Source of the DNA: Fodinicurvata halophila
Lineage (GTDB): Bacteria > Pseudomonadota > Alphaproteobacteria > Kiloniellales > DSM-21159
DNA: 64,000 nucleotides
NCBI RefSeq assembly: GCF_042651425.1
Contig: NZ_JBHSCW010000008.1
Coordinates: forward strand, 79,710 to 143,709
Direction of reading: 5' to 3'
Shown here in pieces: positions 1 through 10,665 of this stretch. The position numbers were made by a program, and so were the translations under genes. The notes under the pieces are model-generated. The model was given only the letters and a program-made list of their open reading frames with translations, did not search any database and was not told the origin of the DNA. Numbering within the stretch: position 1 is the stretch's first letter; each line of letters begins with the position of its first letter.

Positions 1-1194
1 CGTGAAATCCAGATGCGCAATGCGCCCCACATTTTCAGCAAGCCGTTCCACGGGCCGGGCCAGGGCCCGCCCGGACAGCCAGACCATGGGGGCCGCCACC
101 AGCATGACCAACCCGAATGTCTGCAGCATGCGCGCCCGCACCAGCCGAGGTCCGGCGGCGATTTCCTCCATGGGAGCCGCCATCACGAACGTCGTGCCGC
201 GTCCATCCAGCGGCACCAGGGTCGAAAGCCAATCTTGACCGTCAATGGAAAGCGCCTCTGTCGAGCTTTCCTCGATTTCCCTGCTTCTTGCCGACAGGGC
301 GCTCAGAACCGGTGGGCCGACACTTTCGGCGGACGGCAGGGCTTCAAGCTCATGCGAGTCACCACCGACGCCGCTTTGCACCGCTTCCTTAAGGCGCTGG
401 AGGTCCGTATGGGCCAGCACACTGCCGTCGGAATCCAGTATGGCAGCCTCGGTCGCGGGCACGAGGCGACCGGCCTGAAGGCTTTGCGACAGCTCCCAGA
501 GCGAAACGTCTACGCCGGCCACGGCACCGGAGGGTGCACGCCGCGCCGCGGTAATTCCAGGCTCCCGCGTGGTGAAGAAGACATATGGGGCCGTGACGAT
601 GGTTTCATCTACGCGCCTTGCCTTCTCGTACCAGGGTCGCTCTCGGGGGTCGAAGTCATAGGCGACGTCGGTGCGAGTCTCCAGGACATCCAGGTCCTCA
701 TCGAGGAACTCGAAGCGCGCGCCCTGCGTGTGGGCCCATTGCACCAGCCAGGCCGCATCGGGCGGTGCACCCAGTTGCTCTTCGTGCCGCCCCACCGGGC
801 GCAAGAGCAGGAAATCGCCGTCCGTCCAGCCCACATAAGCCGCGGAAACACCCGGGACAGACCTCAGAACCGTGGCCAGCTGATGGAAGTGCTGCCCTCG
901 CTCTTCCTGGGTTTCCGCCTGGATGATCGGATTGGCCGCCAGGGCTTCGGCCGCCGAACGTGCCGTCTGTTCCAGCTGATCCAGTTCCAGCAGGGCGAGA
1001 TCCGCACTTTTCAGGAACGACGTGGACACTGTCTCATCGACGAGTCTCTGGGAGGTCCGGCTGGCGACCGTGCCAAGCACGAGACCCAGCACGCCGAAGA
1101 GAAAAAGGAAGAGAATAATGATATTCAGGCGCAAGGGAATGCGGAGTCTGCGCTTTCCCGAGTGTCTGTCCACTTTGCGCCCGCCCGCTCGCAT
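1..1194 (-). CDS. Membrane sensor protein, dCache plus HAMP (5' part, cut by window edge)
   Basis: The minus strand is open from an ATG at 1194 to the window edge, 398 codons, with a stop codon directly upstream of the ATG. A basic N-terminus is followed by a membrane segment at about residues 23-43, a roughly 310-residue extracytoplasmic part, a second membrane segment at about 358-374, and the start of a HAMP-like linker (ARPVERLAENVGRIAHLDF). The extracytoplasmic part reads like a double Cache ligand-binding domain (for example DPRERPWYEKA). The output domain lies outside the window; an adenylate or diguanylate cyclase, an HD-GYP domain or a histidine kinase are all possible. I prefer a cyclase because this HAMP wording is common there, which is inference. 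Confidence 0.8.
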   Translation of the reverse strand, partial: MRAGGRKVDRHSGKRRLRIPLRLNIIILFLFLFGVLGLVLGTVASRTSQRLVDETVSTSFLKSADLALLELDQLEQTARSAAEALAANPIIQAETQEERGQHFHQLATVLRSVPGVSAAYVGWTDGDFLLLRPVGRHEEQLGAPPDAAWLVQWAHTQGARFEFLDEDLDVLETRTDVAYDFDPRERPWYEKARRVDETIVTAPYVFFTTREPGITAARRAPSGAVAGVDVSLWELSQSLQAGRLVPATEAAILDSDGSVLAHTDLQRLKEAVQSGVGGDSHELEALPSAESVGPPVLSALSARSREIEESSTEALSIDGQDWLSTLVPLDGRGTTFVMAAPMEEIAAGPRLVRARMLQTFGLVMLVAAPMVWLSGRALARPVERLAENVGRIAHLDFT

Positions 1195-1471
1195 TCAGCC
1201 TGTCCCTTCCGCTGCCGGAGCCAATGAGGAGTGACGCCCAGAACACGTCTTCCCTTGCTTGCAGCCATCAATAGCGGAACTGAGGGCCACTGGCTTTCCT
1301 CTCCTGTGGAATCAGGTTATACCAGCGACCTTCTCAACGCCAACGGGAAGTTCCCCGTGTTCGAATGTTCCGCTCTGGGCATCGCTCACGGACGATCCGC
1401 GGGTTTGCGCAACCCCGGAGAGCCGATAGACTGCAGAGAACGAAAACCACCTGCAGCAGTACGAAAGCGAC

Positions 1472-2965
1472 ATGCCGGAGATATTCAGCCCCCCACCGAT
1501 GGAGACAGCCACATTCCGTGATCCCGAGGCCGCCCTGGCCCGGATCCGGGAAATCTATGAGCGCAATACCGCGTTCTTGCGGGAGAACTTCGCAGCCTTC
1601 CTCTCAGGCCGTGTCCCGGCCGGGAAGGCACGCGCCACCTATCCTTTCGTGCGGGTGACCACCAGCTCTCACGCCCTGATCGACTCCCGCTTCGCCTATG
1701 GCTTCGTCTCCCGGCCCGGCATTCACGAAACCACGGTGACTCGCCCGGATGTCTTCGGGGATTACCTGCGCGAGCAGATCGCGCTGCTGATCGAGAACCA
1801 CGACGTTGAGGTGGAAATCGGTGAATCGGACGAACCCATCCCCATCCACTTCGCCTACAAGCGCGATATCAATCTGGAAAACAGCCCGCCCAGCCAGGAG
1901 TTCGAGAAGATCGAACGCCCCTTGCGTGATTTCTTCGACGTGCCCGACCTCGCCGGCATGGATGACACCATCATCAACGGAACCCTGGAGGTGCCCGAGG
2001 GCAAACCCCAGCCCCTCGCCCTCTTTCGGGCGGGACGGATCGACTACTCGCTGCACCGCCTGCTGCACTACACGGGCACAAGCCCGACATATTTCCAGAA
2101 CTTCGTGATTTTCACGAACTATCAGTTCTATCTCGACGCCTTCGTGCGGATCGGGCGGGAGCGTGTCAGCCAGGGCGAGAGCGGCTGTCTTGCCTTCGTG
2201 GAGCCCGGCGATGCCGTCACCCGGCAGGGAGAAGACGGCCGTGTCGAGACAAGCGGAACACCCCGCGAGCGAATGCCGCAGATGCCGGCCTATCACCTTG
2301 TGGGGGAGGACAATTCCGGAATCACCATCATCAACATCGGCGCCGGCCCCTCCAACGCCCGGACCATGACCGACCATGTGGCGGTGTTGCGACCCCATGC
2401 CTGGCTGATGCTGGGCCACTGCGCCGGCCTGCGCAACACACAGAAGCTGGGCGACTATGTGCTGGCACACGGTTACGTGCGCGAGGACCACGTCCTCGAC
2501 GAGGACCTGCCGACCTGGGTGCCCGTGCCGGCCCTGGCCGAGGTCCAGGTGGCACTGGAAGCCGCCGTGGCCGAGGTCACGGGCTTTTCGGACTACGACC
2601 TGAAGAAGGTCATGCGCACGGGCACGGTCGCCAGCGTGGACAACCGCAACTGGGAACTCAGCGAACATACGGCGGTCATGCGGCGCCTGTCACAGTCCCG
2701 GGCGATCGCCCTCGACATGGAATCCGCGGCCATCGCCGCCAACGGTTTCCGCTGCCGTGTCCCCTACGGCACTCTGCTGTGTGTCTCCGACAAGCCGCTG
2801 CACGGCGAGATCAAGCTGGCGGGCATGGCCGGGGAATTCTACCGGCAACGCGTGGATCAGCACCTGGACATCGGCTTGAAGGCCCTGGAGCGCCTGCAAA
2901 GCCAGGAGCGCGAACGGCTGCATTCGCGAAAACTGCGCAGCATTACCGAAGTGGCCTTCCAGTAA
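1472..2965 (+). CDS. amn: AMP nucleosidase
   Basis: A 497-aa protein that matches Amn, which splits AMP into adenine and ribose 5-phosphate in purine salvage and adenylate balance. The N-terminal half carries the Amn-specific region (FAYKRDINLEN, HRLLHYTGTSPTYFQNFVIF), and the C-terminal half is a nucleoside-phosphorylase-like fold with NIGAGPSNARTMTDH, LMLGHCAGLRN and the late ALDMESAAIAANGFR motif. Length agrees with the E. coli enzyme (about 484 aa). The ATG at 1472 has no clear Shine-Dalgarno; an in-frame ATG at 1499 is an alternative. It stands alone, with a 277-bp spacer separating it from the divergent sensor gene. Confidence 0.95.
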   Translation: MPEIFSPPPMETATFRDPEAALARIREIYERNTAFLRENFAAFLSGRVPAGKARATYPFVRVTTSSHALIDSRFAYGFVSRPGIHETTVTRPDVFGDYLREQIALLIENHDVEVEIGESDEPIPIHFAYKRDINLENSPPSQEFEKIERPLRDFFDVPDLAGMDDTIINGTLEVPEGKPQPLALFRAGRIDYSLHRLLHYTGTSPTYFQNFVIFTNYQFYLDAFVRIGRERVSQGESGCLAFVEPGDAVTRQGEDGRVETSGTPRERMPQMPAYHLVGEDNSGITIINIGAGPSNARTMTDHVAVLRPHAWLMLGHCAGLRNTQKLGDYVLAHGYVREDHVLDEDLPTWVPVPALAEVQVALEAAVAEVTGFSDYDLKKVMRTGTVASVDNRNWELSEHTAVMRRLSQSRAIALDMESAAIAANGFRCRVPYGTLLCVSDKPLHGEIKLAGMAGEFYRQRVDQHLDIGLKALERLQSQERERLHSRKLRSITEVAFQ

Positions 2966-3041
2966 GTTCATGCAAGAAGGCCCGGGCCTTCACCCCAAAG
3001 GGCAAAGGTCACCGGGCCCAGGAGAACCGTGGACGCGGAGA

Positions 3042-3584
3042 TTACGCCGCGGAAGACGTCCTGTTGGCGCGGGCGATGGAATCCTCGATCATCCTGCGGG
3101 CTTCGGCATCGTCGCCCCAGTGCTTGACCTTGACCCATTTCTCCTTCTCGAGGTCCTTGTAGTGCTCGAAGAAGTGGGTGATCTGCTCCAAAAGGATCTC
3201 CGGCAACTCGTCGTAGCGCTTGATGTCCTTGTAGTAGGGATGCAGGCGGTCGGAGGGAACCGCGAGAATCTTCTCGTCCTCGCCCTTCTCGTCCTCCATG
3301 ACCAGAACACCGATCGGCCGGGCCGCGACCACGGCACCCGGCAGGATCGGACGGCGCGAGACGATCATGACATCGATGGGATCACCGTCGTCGGAAAGCG
3401 TATGCGGAATGAAGCCGTAGTTGCAGGGATAGTGCATCGCGGTATGCAGGAAGCGATCGACGAAGAGCGCACCGGAGTCCTTGTCCAGTTCGTACTTCAC
3501 CGGCGAGCTGCCGATCGGAACCTCGATGAGCACATTGCAGTCTTCAGGCGCATTCTCGCCGACGGGGATTTTGTTGATGTCCAT
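3042..3584 (-). CDS. ppa: Inorganic pyrophosphatase (family I)
   Basis: A 180-aa soluble family I pyrophosphatase that hydrolyses pyrophosphate from biosynthetic reactions. It carries the signature DGDPIDVMI with its metal-binding aspartates, and also YNYGFIPHT-like (PCNYGFIPHTLSDDGDP) and KRYDELP segments. Start chosen at the ATG at 3584, preceded by GGAGAAGAAG; the frame stays open far upstream into the rhomboid gene but that extension has no homology-like content. It is divergent from the rhomboid gene, with a 186-bp shared spacer. Confidence 0.97.
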   Translation of the reverse strand: MDINKIPVGENAPEDCNVLIEVPIGSSPVKYELDKDSGALFVDRFLHTAMHYPCNYGFIPHTLSDDGDPIDVMIVSRRPILPGAVVAARPIGVLVMEDEKGEDEKILAVPSDRLHPYYKDIKRYDELPEILLEQITHFFEHYKDLEKEKWVKVKHWGDDAEARRMIEDSIARANRTSSAA

Positions 3585-3770
3585 CTTCTTCTCCGCGATT
3601 GATCGCTCATGACAGGGAATGCGGCACAAGGAACATCGAGGTCCGTTTACGTCAAGGAAAGTTTTGCGCTGCAACATTGAAAGTCGGCCCGGAAGACATG
3701 GACTCCGCAGCCGCTTCATTCTACATGCGGGAGGAACGGGTTCTTCCCCCAGATCACAGACAGAGGCCGC

Positions 3771-4472
3771 ATGACCGCCGACCCCGCGAAGAAACAATCT
3801 CCGCCGCCTCCGCCGCCGAGTCAGCCGGCGCTCAACATGCCCCGTACAGTCTTGGTTCTGCTGCTCGTGATGGCCGGCATCAGCCTGCTGCGCGCCCTGT
3901 TGCCGCCTCATCTGGACTATCAGTTCATTGTCTGGTTCGCGCTCTACCTCTTCGTGAACGGGGAGTTCGTCTGGGAACGGCTCTACAGCCTCGTCACCAG
4001 CGTCTTCATCCATGAAGGCCTGGTGCATCTGCTGTTCAACGGCTTCTGGATCGCCACCATCGGCACGCTGGTACAAAGAACCTTGAACTCCCGTGACTTC
4101 CTGATCCTCTTCCTCGGCAGCGCCGTTGCCGGCGGGGTCCTGTTCGTCGCCCTGAACTGGGGGGTGACCGCCATAGCCGTCGGCGCATCGGGGGGTGTTT
4201 TCGGCCTGCTGGGCGCGTTCGGACATATTGGCGTCGCACGCCCCTGGGAGGATAGACCCACGCGCTGGCGCAAGCTGGCCGCCTTCACGGCGGTGATGAT
4301 GGCCCTCAACATCGCCTATGCCATGGTGGGCGGTGTCGGCGGCCCGGAATCACCCTCTATCGCCTGGGAGGCCCATGCCGGCGGCTTCTTCGCCGGTCTC
4401 TTCCTGTTCCCCTGGCTGTTGAGGCGGAACCTGCAGGAAAAGCAGAAGTCTCGCTTCCACGTGGTCGACTAG
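3771..4472 (+). CDS. Rhomboid family intramembrane serine protease
   Basis: A 233-aa membrane protein with about six membrane segments. The catalytic Ser is in GASGGVFG (Ser140) and the partner His in the last helix (WEAHAGGFFAG, His202); the HLLFN motif of helix 2 (His87, Asn90) contributes the oxyanion side. A proline-rich cytoplasmic tail (KKQSPPPPPPSQP) precedes the first helix. Rhomboids cut substrates within the bilayer; the substrate here cannot be told. Its stop overlaps the stop of the convergent TauE gene in a shared CTAG. Confidence 0.92.
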   Translation: MTADPAKKQSPPPPPPSQPALNMPRTVLVLLLVMAGISLLRALLPPHLDYQFIVWFALYLFVNGEFVWERLYSLVTSVFIHEGLVHLLFNGFWIATIGTLVQRTLNSRDFLILFLGSAVAGGVLFVALNWGVTAIAVGASGGVFGLLGAFGHIGVARPWEDRPTRWRKLAAFTAVMMALNIAYAMVGGVGGPESPSIAWEAHAGGFFAGLFLFPWLLRRNLQEKQKSRFHVVD

Positions 4473-5230
4473 CCTGCGTAGGCCCGCCAGATGAAGGACA
4501 GGCCGATCACGACCAGGACCAGCAGCACCACGGTCTGGAAGCGGGCCTGGGAGACGAATTTCCGGACCCACTGACCCAGGAAGACTCCGCCGAACACCGG
4601 GATGACGGCAAAGGCTGAAAGCAGCAGTTCGTACCACCCCAGGACGTCATGCAGCGCCAGCGCGGCATAGAGAGGCGCGGAATTGATCAGAAAGAAGATC
4701 GAGATGGCGCTGATGAAGAAAGTCTTTTCGAGGCGCAGGGCCACGAGATAGAGCGCAAGCGGGGGGCCTGGCAGGTTGGAGACGCCCCCCAGCACCCCCG
4801 CTCCGAAACAGACGCCGAGGCCCACCGGACGTTCCTGGCTCGGCTTCAGAGTGAAGCGCGGGCTGGAGAGCGTCAGGAGCGCCATTCCGGTGATCGCAAT
4901 TCCCAGCAGCAGGTAGAGCAGCTGCGGATCCAGCGAGACCAGGAGCTGGACACCCAACAATACACCGAGCACCAGAGACAGCATCACAGGCCAAAACCGT
5001 TTCAGCACTCCCAGGAAGTGACCACCCTGGAACGCCTGGACCAGGTTGCTGAGCACGACCGGCAGGGACAGAACCGTGATCGCCTCCGGCACCGGCATCA
5101 TGTAGGCCAGCACCGGCAGGGCCACCAGCGGCAACCCCATGCCGATGACGCCCTTGACGAAACCGGCCAGCAGCAGGCCACTGAAGCCCACCGCATAGAG
5201 CGCAAAGGTATCGGCTGTCAGGGGGTCCAT
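4469..5230 (-). CDS. Sulfite exporter TauE/SafE family permease
   Basis: A 253-aa hydrophobic protein with about eight membrane segments and the paired TauE/SafE repeats (GFVKGVIGMGLPLVALPVL near the N-terminus; GAGVLGGVSNLPGPPLALYL in the second half). The family exports or imports organosulfonates, sulfite and related anions, and the substrate cannot be assigned. ATG at 5230 is preceded by CCGGAGACC, a good ribosome binding site; a GTG at 5266 would add 12 residues. It converges on the rhomboid gene with overlapping stop codons. Confidence 0.9.
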   Translation of the reverse strand: MDPLTADTFALYAVGFSGLLLAGFVKGVIGMGLPLVALPVLAYMMPVPEAITVLSLPVVLSNLVQAFQGGHFLGVLKRFWPVMLSLVLGVLLGVQLLVSLDPQLLYLLLGIAITGMALLTLSSPRFTLKPSQERPVGLGVCFGAGVLGGVSNLPGPPLALYLVALRLEKTFFISAISIFFLINSAPLYAALALHDVLGWYELLLSAFAVIPVFGGVFLGQWVRKFVSQARFQTVVLLVLVVIGLSFIWRAYAG

Positions 5231-5363
5231 GGTCTCCGGCTGTGTGTCCTGAATTCCGCGCCGCACGAAGCCGGGCGCAAGGGACTGCCAGCATAAGACC
5301 TCAGCCGGACGGGGAAAGTCCCTTGCCGCAACCTGTTACCCCGATTTCCGCAGATCAGCCATG

Positions 5364-6926
5364 TCAGGACTCGAGGCCAAGCCTCTCCTGTGCCCGGGCC
5401 AGCACGGCCTCGGCCCCATTCCCCGTATCCAGGCGCGGCCAGGCGATCTCACCGGTCTCGTGGGTCAGTTGGTGTTCCAGAACCGACACGGTCGCATCCG
5501 AGCTGTCGTTGCGTCGCCCCTCGATCCGTGCCTCCAGCGTCTCGCGCGGGGCCTCCAGCCAGAGACCCCGGAACGCAGCACCACAGTCTCGTGCAAGTGC
5601 CTCCAATTGCCCGCGCTCCTCGGGTTTGGCCCAGACGGCATCGGCAATGACAGACTGTCCAGCCTTCAGCGCCGCCGTCGCCTCGGCAAACAGCGTGTCG
5701 TAGACCTTTCGGCTCACGTCGGCACTGTAGGCGTCCTGAGGAAGCCGTGTTTCCGGAGCCACGCCTTGCAGTCGCTTGCGGATCATGTCGCTGCGCAGGT
5801 GCAGGGCGCCGGGCGCACGCCCCACCGCGGGCGCCAGGCCTGCCGCCAGCGTGGACTTTCCGGTTCCCGAAAAGCCTCCGACCGCAATCAGCCGCGGTTG
5901 ATCCGCAGGCTCCAGAAACTGGCGGGCCAGCGCGAAGAAACGCCCGGCAGCATCTGTCAGCCTCTCGGCCTCGGCCTTGTCCTCCTGCGCGTCCACGGCG
6001 GCCGCTGTCACCTTTGCCCGTACGGCTGCGCGGATACTCAGCATCAACGGCAGGGCGTCCAGGACCCCCACCTGCCCCACCCGACTGAGGTAGCGATTCA
6101 TGGCCAGGTTGGCGAAATGCCGGTGATCCCGGTTGACCAGGTCCATCAGCAGATAGGCCAGGTCGTAGACGACATCGATGCCGGCAATACGCTGGCTGAA
6201 CTCGATACAATCGAAGGGAGTCGCCTGCTCCTGCCAGAGCACCACGTTGCCCAGGTGCAGATCCCCATGGCACTGCCGCACCCAGCCCTCCTCACGGCGT
6301 CGGTCCAGCAGCGGCCCGACGCGCTCCAGGGCGGTCCGGCTCCGACGGGTCAGATCTGCCACAGCGTCCGGCGTGAAGCAGGCCGGCATCGCCTTCATGT
6401 CCTCGGCATTTTCCTCCACCACGCCTTGCAGGCCCTCGGTCCCGCCGTAGGGCGCGGCGAGGCGCTCGGCCTGCACATGCAGGTCATGGACGCGATCCAC
6501 CAGGTCGATGATGTGGCGCGGCTCCAGCTCCCCCTGTTCGATCAGGTGATCGAACATCAGGGCCTGGTCGAAACGGCGCATCTCGATGACCCAGTCCAGG
6601 GTTTCGCCCGCGCCGTCGAACTCCAGGCCGCCATCTCTGGCCCGGGTTATGGCATGAACACCGAGGTAGATCTGGGGCGCGGTCCGGCGGTTCAGCTCCA
6701 CTTCCCTGCGGCAAACCTCCTCGCGTGCCTCCAGGCCGGTAAAATCCAGGAAGGAATAGGCCACCGCCCGCTTGATCTTCCAGGCCCGCTCGCCGGCCAG
6801 GAAGACGTGGGCCACGTGGGTGGTGACGTGCCGGACCTCGCCGGCAGCCTCCGGGTGGGTGGACGGGTCCTTCAGGAAGGCAATGATCTCTTCCTGTCCG
6901 CTTTCGCTGTCGTGCTGATCCGTCAT
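5364..6926 (-). CDS. Two-domain protein: aminoglycoside-phosphotransferase-like kinase plus P-loop AAA_33-type kinase
   Basis: A 520-aa cytoplasmic protein. Residues about 40-330 resemble APH-fold small-molecule kinases, with a catalytic loop HGDLHLGNVVL (about 220-230). From about 345 comes a separate P-loop domain with Walker A GGFSGTGKS (350-358) and a zeta-toxin/AAA_33-like layout (LRSDMIRKRLQG, DAVWAKPEER). This fusion is known in proteobacteria but its substrate has not, to my knowledge, been established. It lies alone on the minus strand, divergent from the EamA transporter. Both catalytic centres look intact. Confidence 0.88.
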   Translation of the reverse strand: MTDQHDSESGQEEIIAFLKDPSTHPEAAGEVRHVTTHVAHVFLAGERAWKIKRAVAYSFLDFTGLEAREEVCRREVELNRRTAPQIYLGVHAITRARDGGLEFDGAGETLDWVIEMRRFDQALMFDHLIEQGELEPRHIIDLVDRVHDLHVQAERLAAPYGGTEGLQGVVEENAEDMKAMPACFTPDAVADLTRRSRTALERVGPLLDRRREEGWVRQCHGDLHLGNVVLWQEQATPFDCIEFSQRIAGIDVVYDLAYLLMDLVNRDHRHFANLAMNRYLSRVGQVGVLDALPLMLSIRAAVRAKVTAAAVDAQEDKAEAERLTDAAGRFFALARQFLEPADQPRLIAVGGFSGTGKSTLAAGLAPAVGRAPGALHLRSDMIRKRLQGVAPETRLPQDAYSADVSRKVYDTLFAEATAALKAGQSVIADAVWAKPEERGQLEALARDCGAAFRGLWLEAPRETLEARIEGRRNDSSDATVSVLEHQLTHETGEIAWPRLDTGNGAEAVLARAQERLGLES

Positions 6927-7089
6927 GCTGCCTCTTCCTGTTTATCTTTTGAAAAACGCCGAGACCGCCCCGGCCCTGTCCACCGTGCAATGCACCCCCG
7001 CAGGATTGGCAATTACGCCGAGAGGGTTGCAGGGTCTACAAAGACAGTCGGCGAGAATCATAGCAATGCAATCGCCTCCGGGGGGCTCC

Positions 7090-7992
7090 ATGTCAACGCA
7101 CCTGCAACCTGTCGACGCACTGTCCGTCGCGGCCGCCAACAGGCGGGGCATCTTCTGGATGCTGTTCGCGGTCTTCCTGTTCGTCAGCATGGATGCCATC
7201 GCGAAGACCCTGTCCCAGAGTTATGACATCGCCCAGATCGTCTGGGCCCGCTATACATTCCACGTCCTGATCATGGTGGCCTTGCTGAACCTGCGCCTGC
7301 CGGCCCTGTTGCGCACGCGCCGCCTGCCCCTGCAGCTGTTCCGCTCGCTGATGCTGCTGGTGACCACCAGCCTGTTCTTCCTGGGCATTTCGCATATCCC
7401 GCTGGCCGAGGCCGCTGCGGTGATGCTGGCCGTGCCCTTGATCGTGACCGCGCTGTCCATGCCCCTGCTGGGCGAACCGGTGGGCATTCGCCGCTGGACG
7501 GGCGTGCTGCTGGGCTTCATCGGCGCACTGATCATCATCCGCCCCGGCAGCGACCTTTTTGATCCGGCCACCCTCTATGTCCTGGCAGCGGCCTGCACCA
7601 ATGGCCTCTATCACATCAACACGCGCCAGCTGAGCCAGAGCGAATCGCCCATGACCACGCTGACCTACAGCGCGCTCATCGGCATGATCGTCATGTTCTT
7701 CGTGGTCCCCTTCTTCTGGACCACGCCGGATCTCTGGGGCTGGATCGGCCTGGTCTCCATCGGGGCCATCGGCGGTGCCAGCCACTTCTGCATCATCAAG
7801 GCCTACCAGGCGGCGCCGGCCGCCGTGGTGGCGCCCTTCAACTACTCGAACATGATCTGGGCCACATTCTACGGTTTCCTGCTGTTCGGCGACCTGCCCG
7901 ACGGGTTCACGCTCCTCGGTGCGGTCATCCTGATCGCCAGCGGCCTCTATGTTTTCTACCGCGAACAGAAGAAACAGGCACAGAGCCGATAA
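7090..7992 (+). CDS. DMT superfamily (EamA) transporter
   Basis: A 300-aa protein with ten predicted membrane segments arranged as two EamA repeats, the layout of the drug/metabolite transporter superfamily. The first repeat begins at RGIFWMLFAVFLFVSMDAIAK and the second ends at GAVILIASGLYVFYREQKK. The cargo is unknown; family members export amino acids, metabolites or drugs. Start chosen at ATG 7090, just after a G-run and leading directly into a short cytoplasmic tail; ATG 7066 is an alternative. It precedes groES by about 150 bp, but the CIRCE and promoter lie between them, so they are probably separate units. Confidence 0.9.
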   Translation: MSTHLQPVDALSVAAANRRGIFWMLFAVFLFVSMDAIAKTLSQSYDIAQIVWARYTFHVLIMVALLNLRLPALLRTRRLPLQLFRSLMLLVTTSLFFLGISHIPLAEAAAVMLAVPLIVTALSMPLLGEPVGIRRWTGVLLGFIGALIIIRPGSDLFDPATLYVLAAACTNGLYHINTRQLSQSESPMTTLTYSALIGMIVMFFVVPFFWTTPDLWGWIGLVSIGAIGGASHFCIIKAYQAAPAAVVAPFNYSNMIWATFYGFLLFGDLPDGFTLLGAVILIASGLYVFYREQKKQAQSR

Positions 7993-8031
7993 CTTCCTGA
8001 AAACGCCCTGTTCTATTTTTTCACAAGGCTC

Positions 8032-8060
8032 TTGAAAAAGGGTCGGGGTGGTCGTAAATG
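8032..8060 (+). promoter_or_regulatory. Putative groESL promoter
   Basis: TTGAAA (8032-8037) and TAAATG (8055-8060) are separated by 17 bp and lie just upstream of the CIRCE element, where a vegetative promoter is expected. The preceding C gives CTTGAA, which also resembles an RpoH -35 box, so dual control is possible. The -10 match is only moderate. Confidence 0.5.
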
Positions 8061-8069
8061 AAGCCTGCC

Positions 8070-8096
8070 TTAGCACTCGCTTAAAAGGAGTGCTAA
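8070..8096 (+). promoter_or_regulatory. CIRCE element (HrcA operator) of groESL
   Basis: Perfect inverted repeat TTAGCACTC, nine spacer bases, GAGTGCTAA, exactly the CIRCE consensus. It sits about 44 bp upstream of the groES start, so HrcA repression of the chaperonin operon is expected. No hrcA gene is in the window. Confidence 0.97.
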
Positions 8097-8139
8097 CAGC
8101 ATCCCCTCAACACGTCAGTCTCTATTGGGAGGACGATTA

Positions 8140-8454
8140 ATGAAATTCAGGCCGCTTCATGACCGCGTGGTGGTTCGGCGCATCGAGGAAGACGAGCGCA
8201 CCGCCGGCGGCATCATCATTCCGGATACCGCCAAGGAAAAGCCGATGCAGGGCGAAGTCGTCGCCGTCGGCCCGGGTGCCCGTAACGACAAGGGCGAGCT
8301 GATCGCGCTCGACCTCAAGGAAGGTGACCGGATCATCTTCGGCAAGTGGTCGGGAACCGAGGTCAAGATCAACGGCGAAGAGCTGCTGATCATGAAGGAA
8401 TCCGACATCATGGGCATTCTCGAGGGCAAGAAAGCCTCGAAGAAGGCCGCTTAA
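8140..8454 (+). CDS. groES: Co-chaperonin GroES
   Basis: A 104-aa heptameric lid of the GroEL chamber. The N-terminus MKFRPLHDRVVVRR, the mobile-loop region (EEDERTAGGIIIPDTAKEK) and the C-terminal EELLIMKESDIMGI strand are all standard. The start at ATG 8140 follows TTGGGAGGACGATTA, a strong ribosome binding site; an upstream GTG/ATG-type start in the same frame would only add five residues across it. First gene of the groESL operon behind CIRCE. Confidence 0.98.
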   Translation: MKFRPLHDRVVVRRIEEDERTAGGIIIPDTAKEKPMQGEVVAVGPGARNDKGELIALDLKEGDRIIFGKWSGTEVKINGEELLIMKESDIMGILEGKKASKKAA

Positions 8455-8472
8455 CACAAGGGACGACAAGAC

Positions 8473-10107
<1,635 letters not shown>

Positions 10108-10140
10108 TCCACGTCCTCATTGACTTGGCAGAAAAGCTTC

Positions 10141-10170
10141 GGGCCGGCATGGAAACATGCCGGCCCTTTG
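10141..10170 (+). terminator. Rho-independent terminator of groESL
   Basis: GGGCCGGCATG, loop GAAA, CATGCCGGCCC: an 11-bp perfect stem followed by TTTG and more T-rich sequence, 33 bp after the groEL stop. Confidence 0.9.
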
Positions 10171-10252
10171 CTTTGCCATTGGCACTTGTCCCTCAGAGAC
10201 CCAATATCCGGGGAGATGACAACATTCCATCGAGGAAAGGCAAGGAAGCGGC

Positions 10253-10657
10253 ATGACTGCGGAAAAGCAACGATCCAGCATTGATGTTTCACACCTGACC
10301 CCCGAGCAGCGGGAGGTCACGCAGAACGAGGGAACCGAACGCCCCTTCAGCGGCGCATTGCACGATGAAAAGCGGGCCGGCACATACAGTTGCATCGTCT
10401 GCGGCACGCCCCTCTTCTCATCCACGCACAAGTTCGACAGCGGCACCGGCTGGCCCTCCTTCTGGCAGCCGATCGTGGAAGATGCCGTGGGAACCAGGGA
10501 GGATCGCAAGCTCTGGATGAGCCGCACGGAAACACACTGTGGAAACTGTGGCGCACATCAGGGGCATGTCTTTCCCGACGGACCGGAACCGACGGGCCTG
10601 CGCTATTGCATCAATTCAGCGGCGCTGGATTTCGTGCCGGAAGACAAGGACGAGTGA
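10253..10657 (+). CDS. msrB: Peptide-methionine (R)-S-oxide reductase MsrB
   Basis: A 134-aa enzyme that repairs R-methionine sulfoxide in proteins. It has both zinc-binding CxxC pairs (CIVC and CGNC), the FDSGTGWPSF motif, the HCGNCGAHQGHVF motif and the catalytic Cys in RYCINSAAL. Length matches single-domain MsrB. It is followed after a few bases by the SDR gene and may share its transcript. Confidence 0.97.
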   Translation: MTAEKQRSSIDVSHLTPEQREVTQNEGTERPFSGALHDEKRAGTYSCIVCGTPLFSSTHKFDSGTGWPSFWQPIVEDAVGTREDRKLWMSRTETHCGNCGAHQGHVFPDGPEPTGLRYCINSAALDFVPEDKDE

Positions 10658-10665
10658 ATCAGACC

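Noticed and set aside
13..1227. 404-codon open frame on the plus strand
   Set aside because: It is the antisense shadow of the minus-strand Cache sensor; its peptide is Arg/Gly/His-rich with no domain.
3585..4226. Upstream extension of the pyrophosphatase frame
   Set aside because: It runs antisense through the rhomboid gene, has no pyrophosphatase-like sequence, and a good ribosome site supports ATG 3584.
5361..7226. 621-codon plus-strand frame opposite the APH/P-loop gene
   Set aside because: High GC in the opposite strand keeps it open; no recognisable domain or codon pattern.
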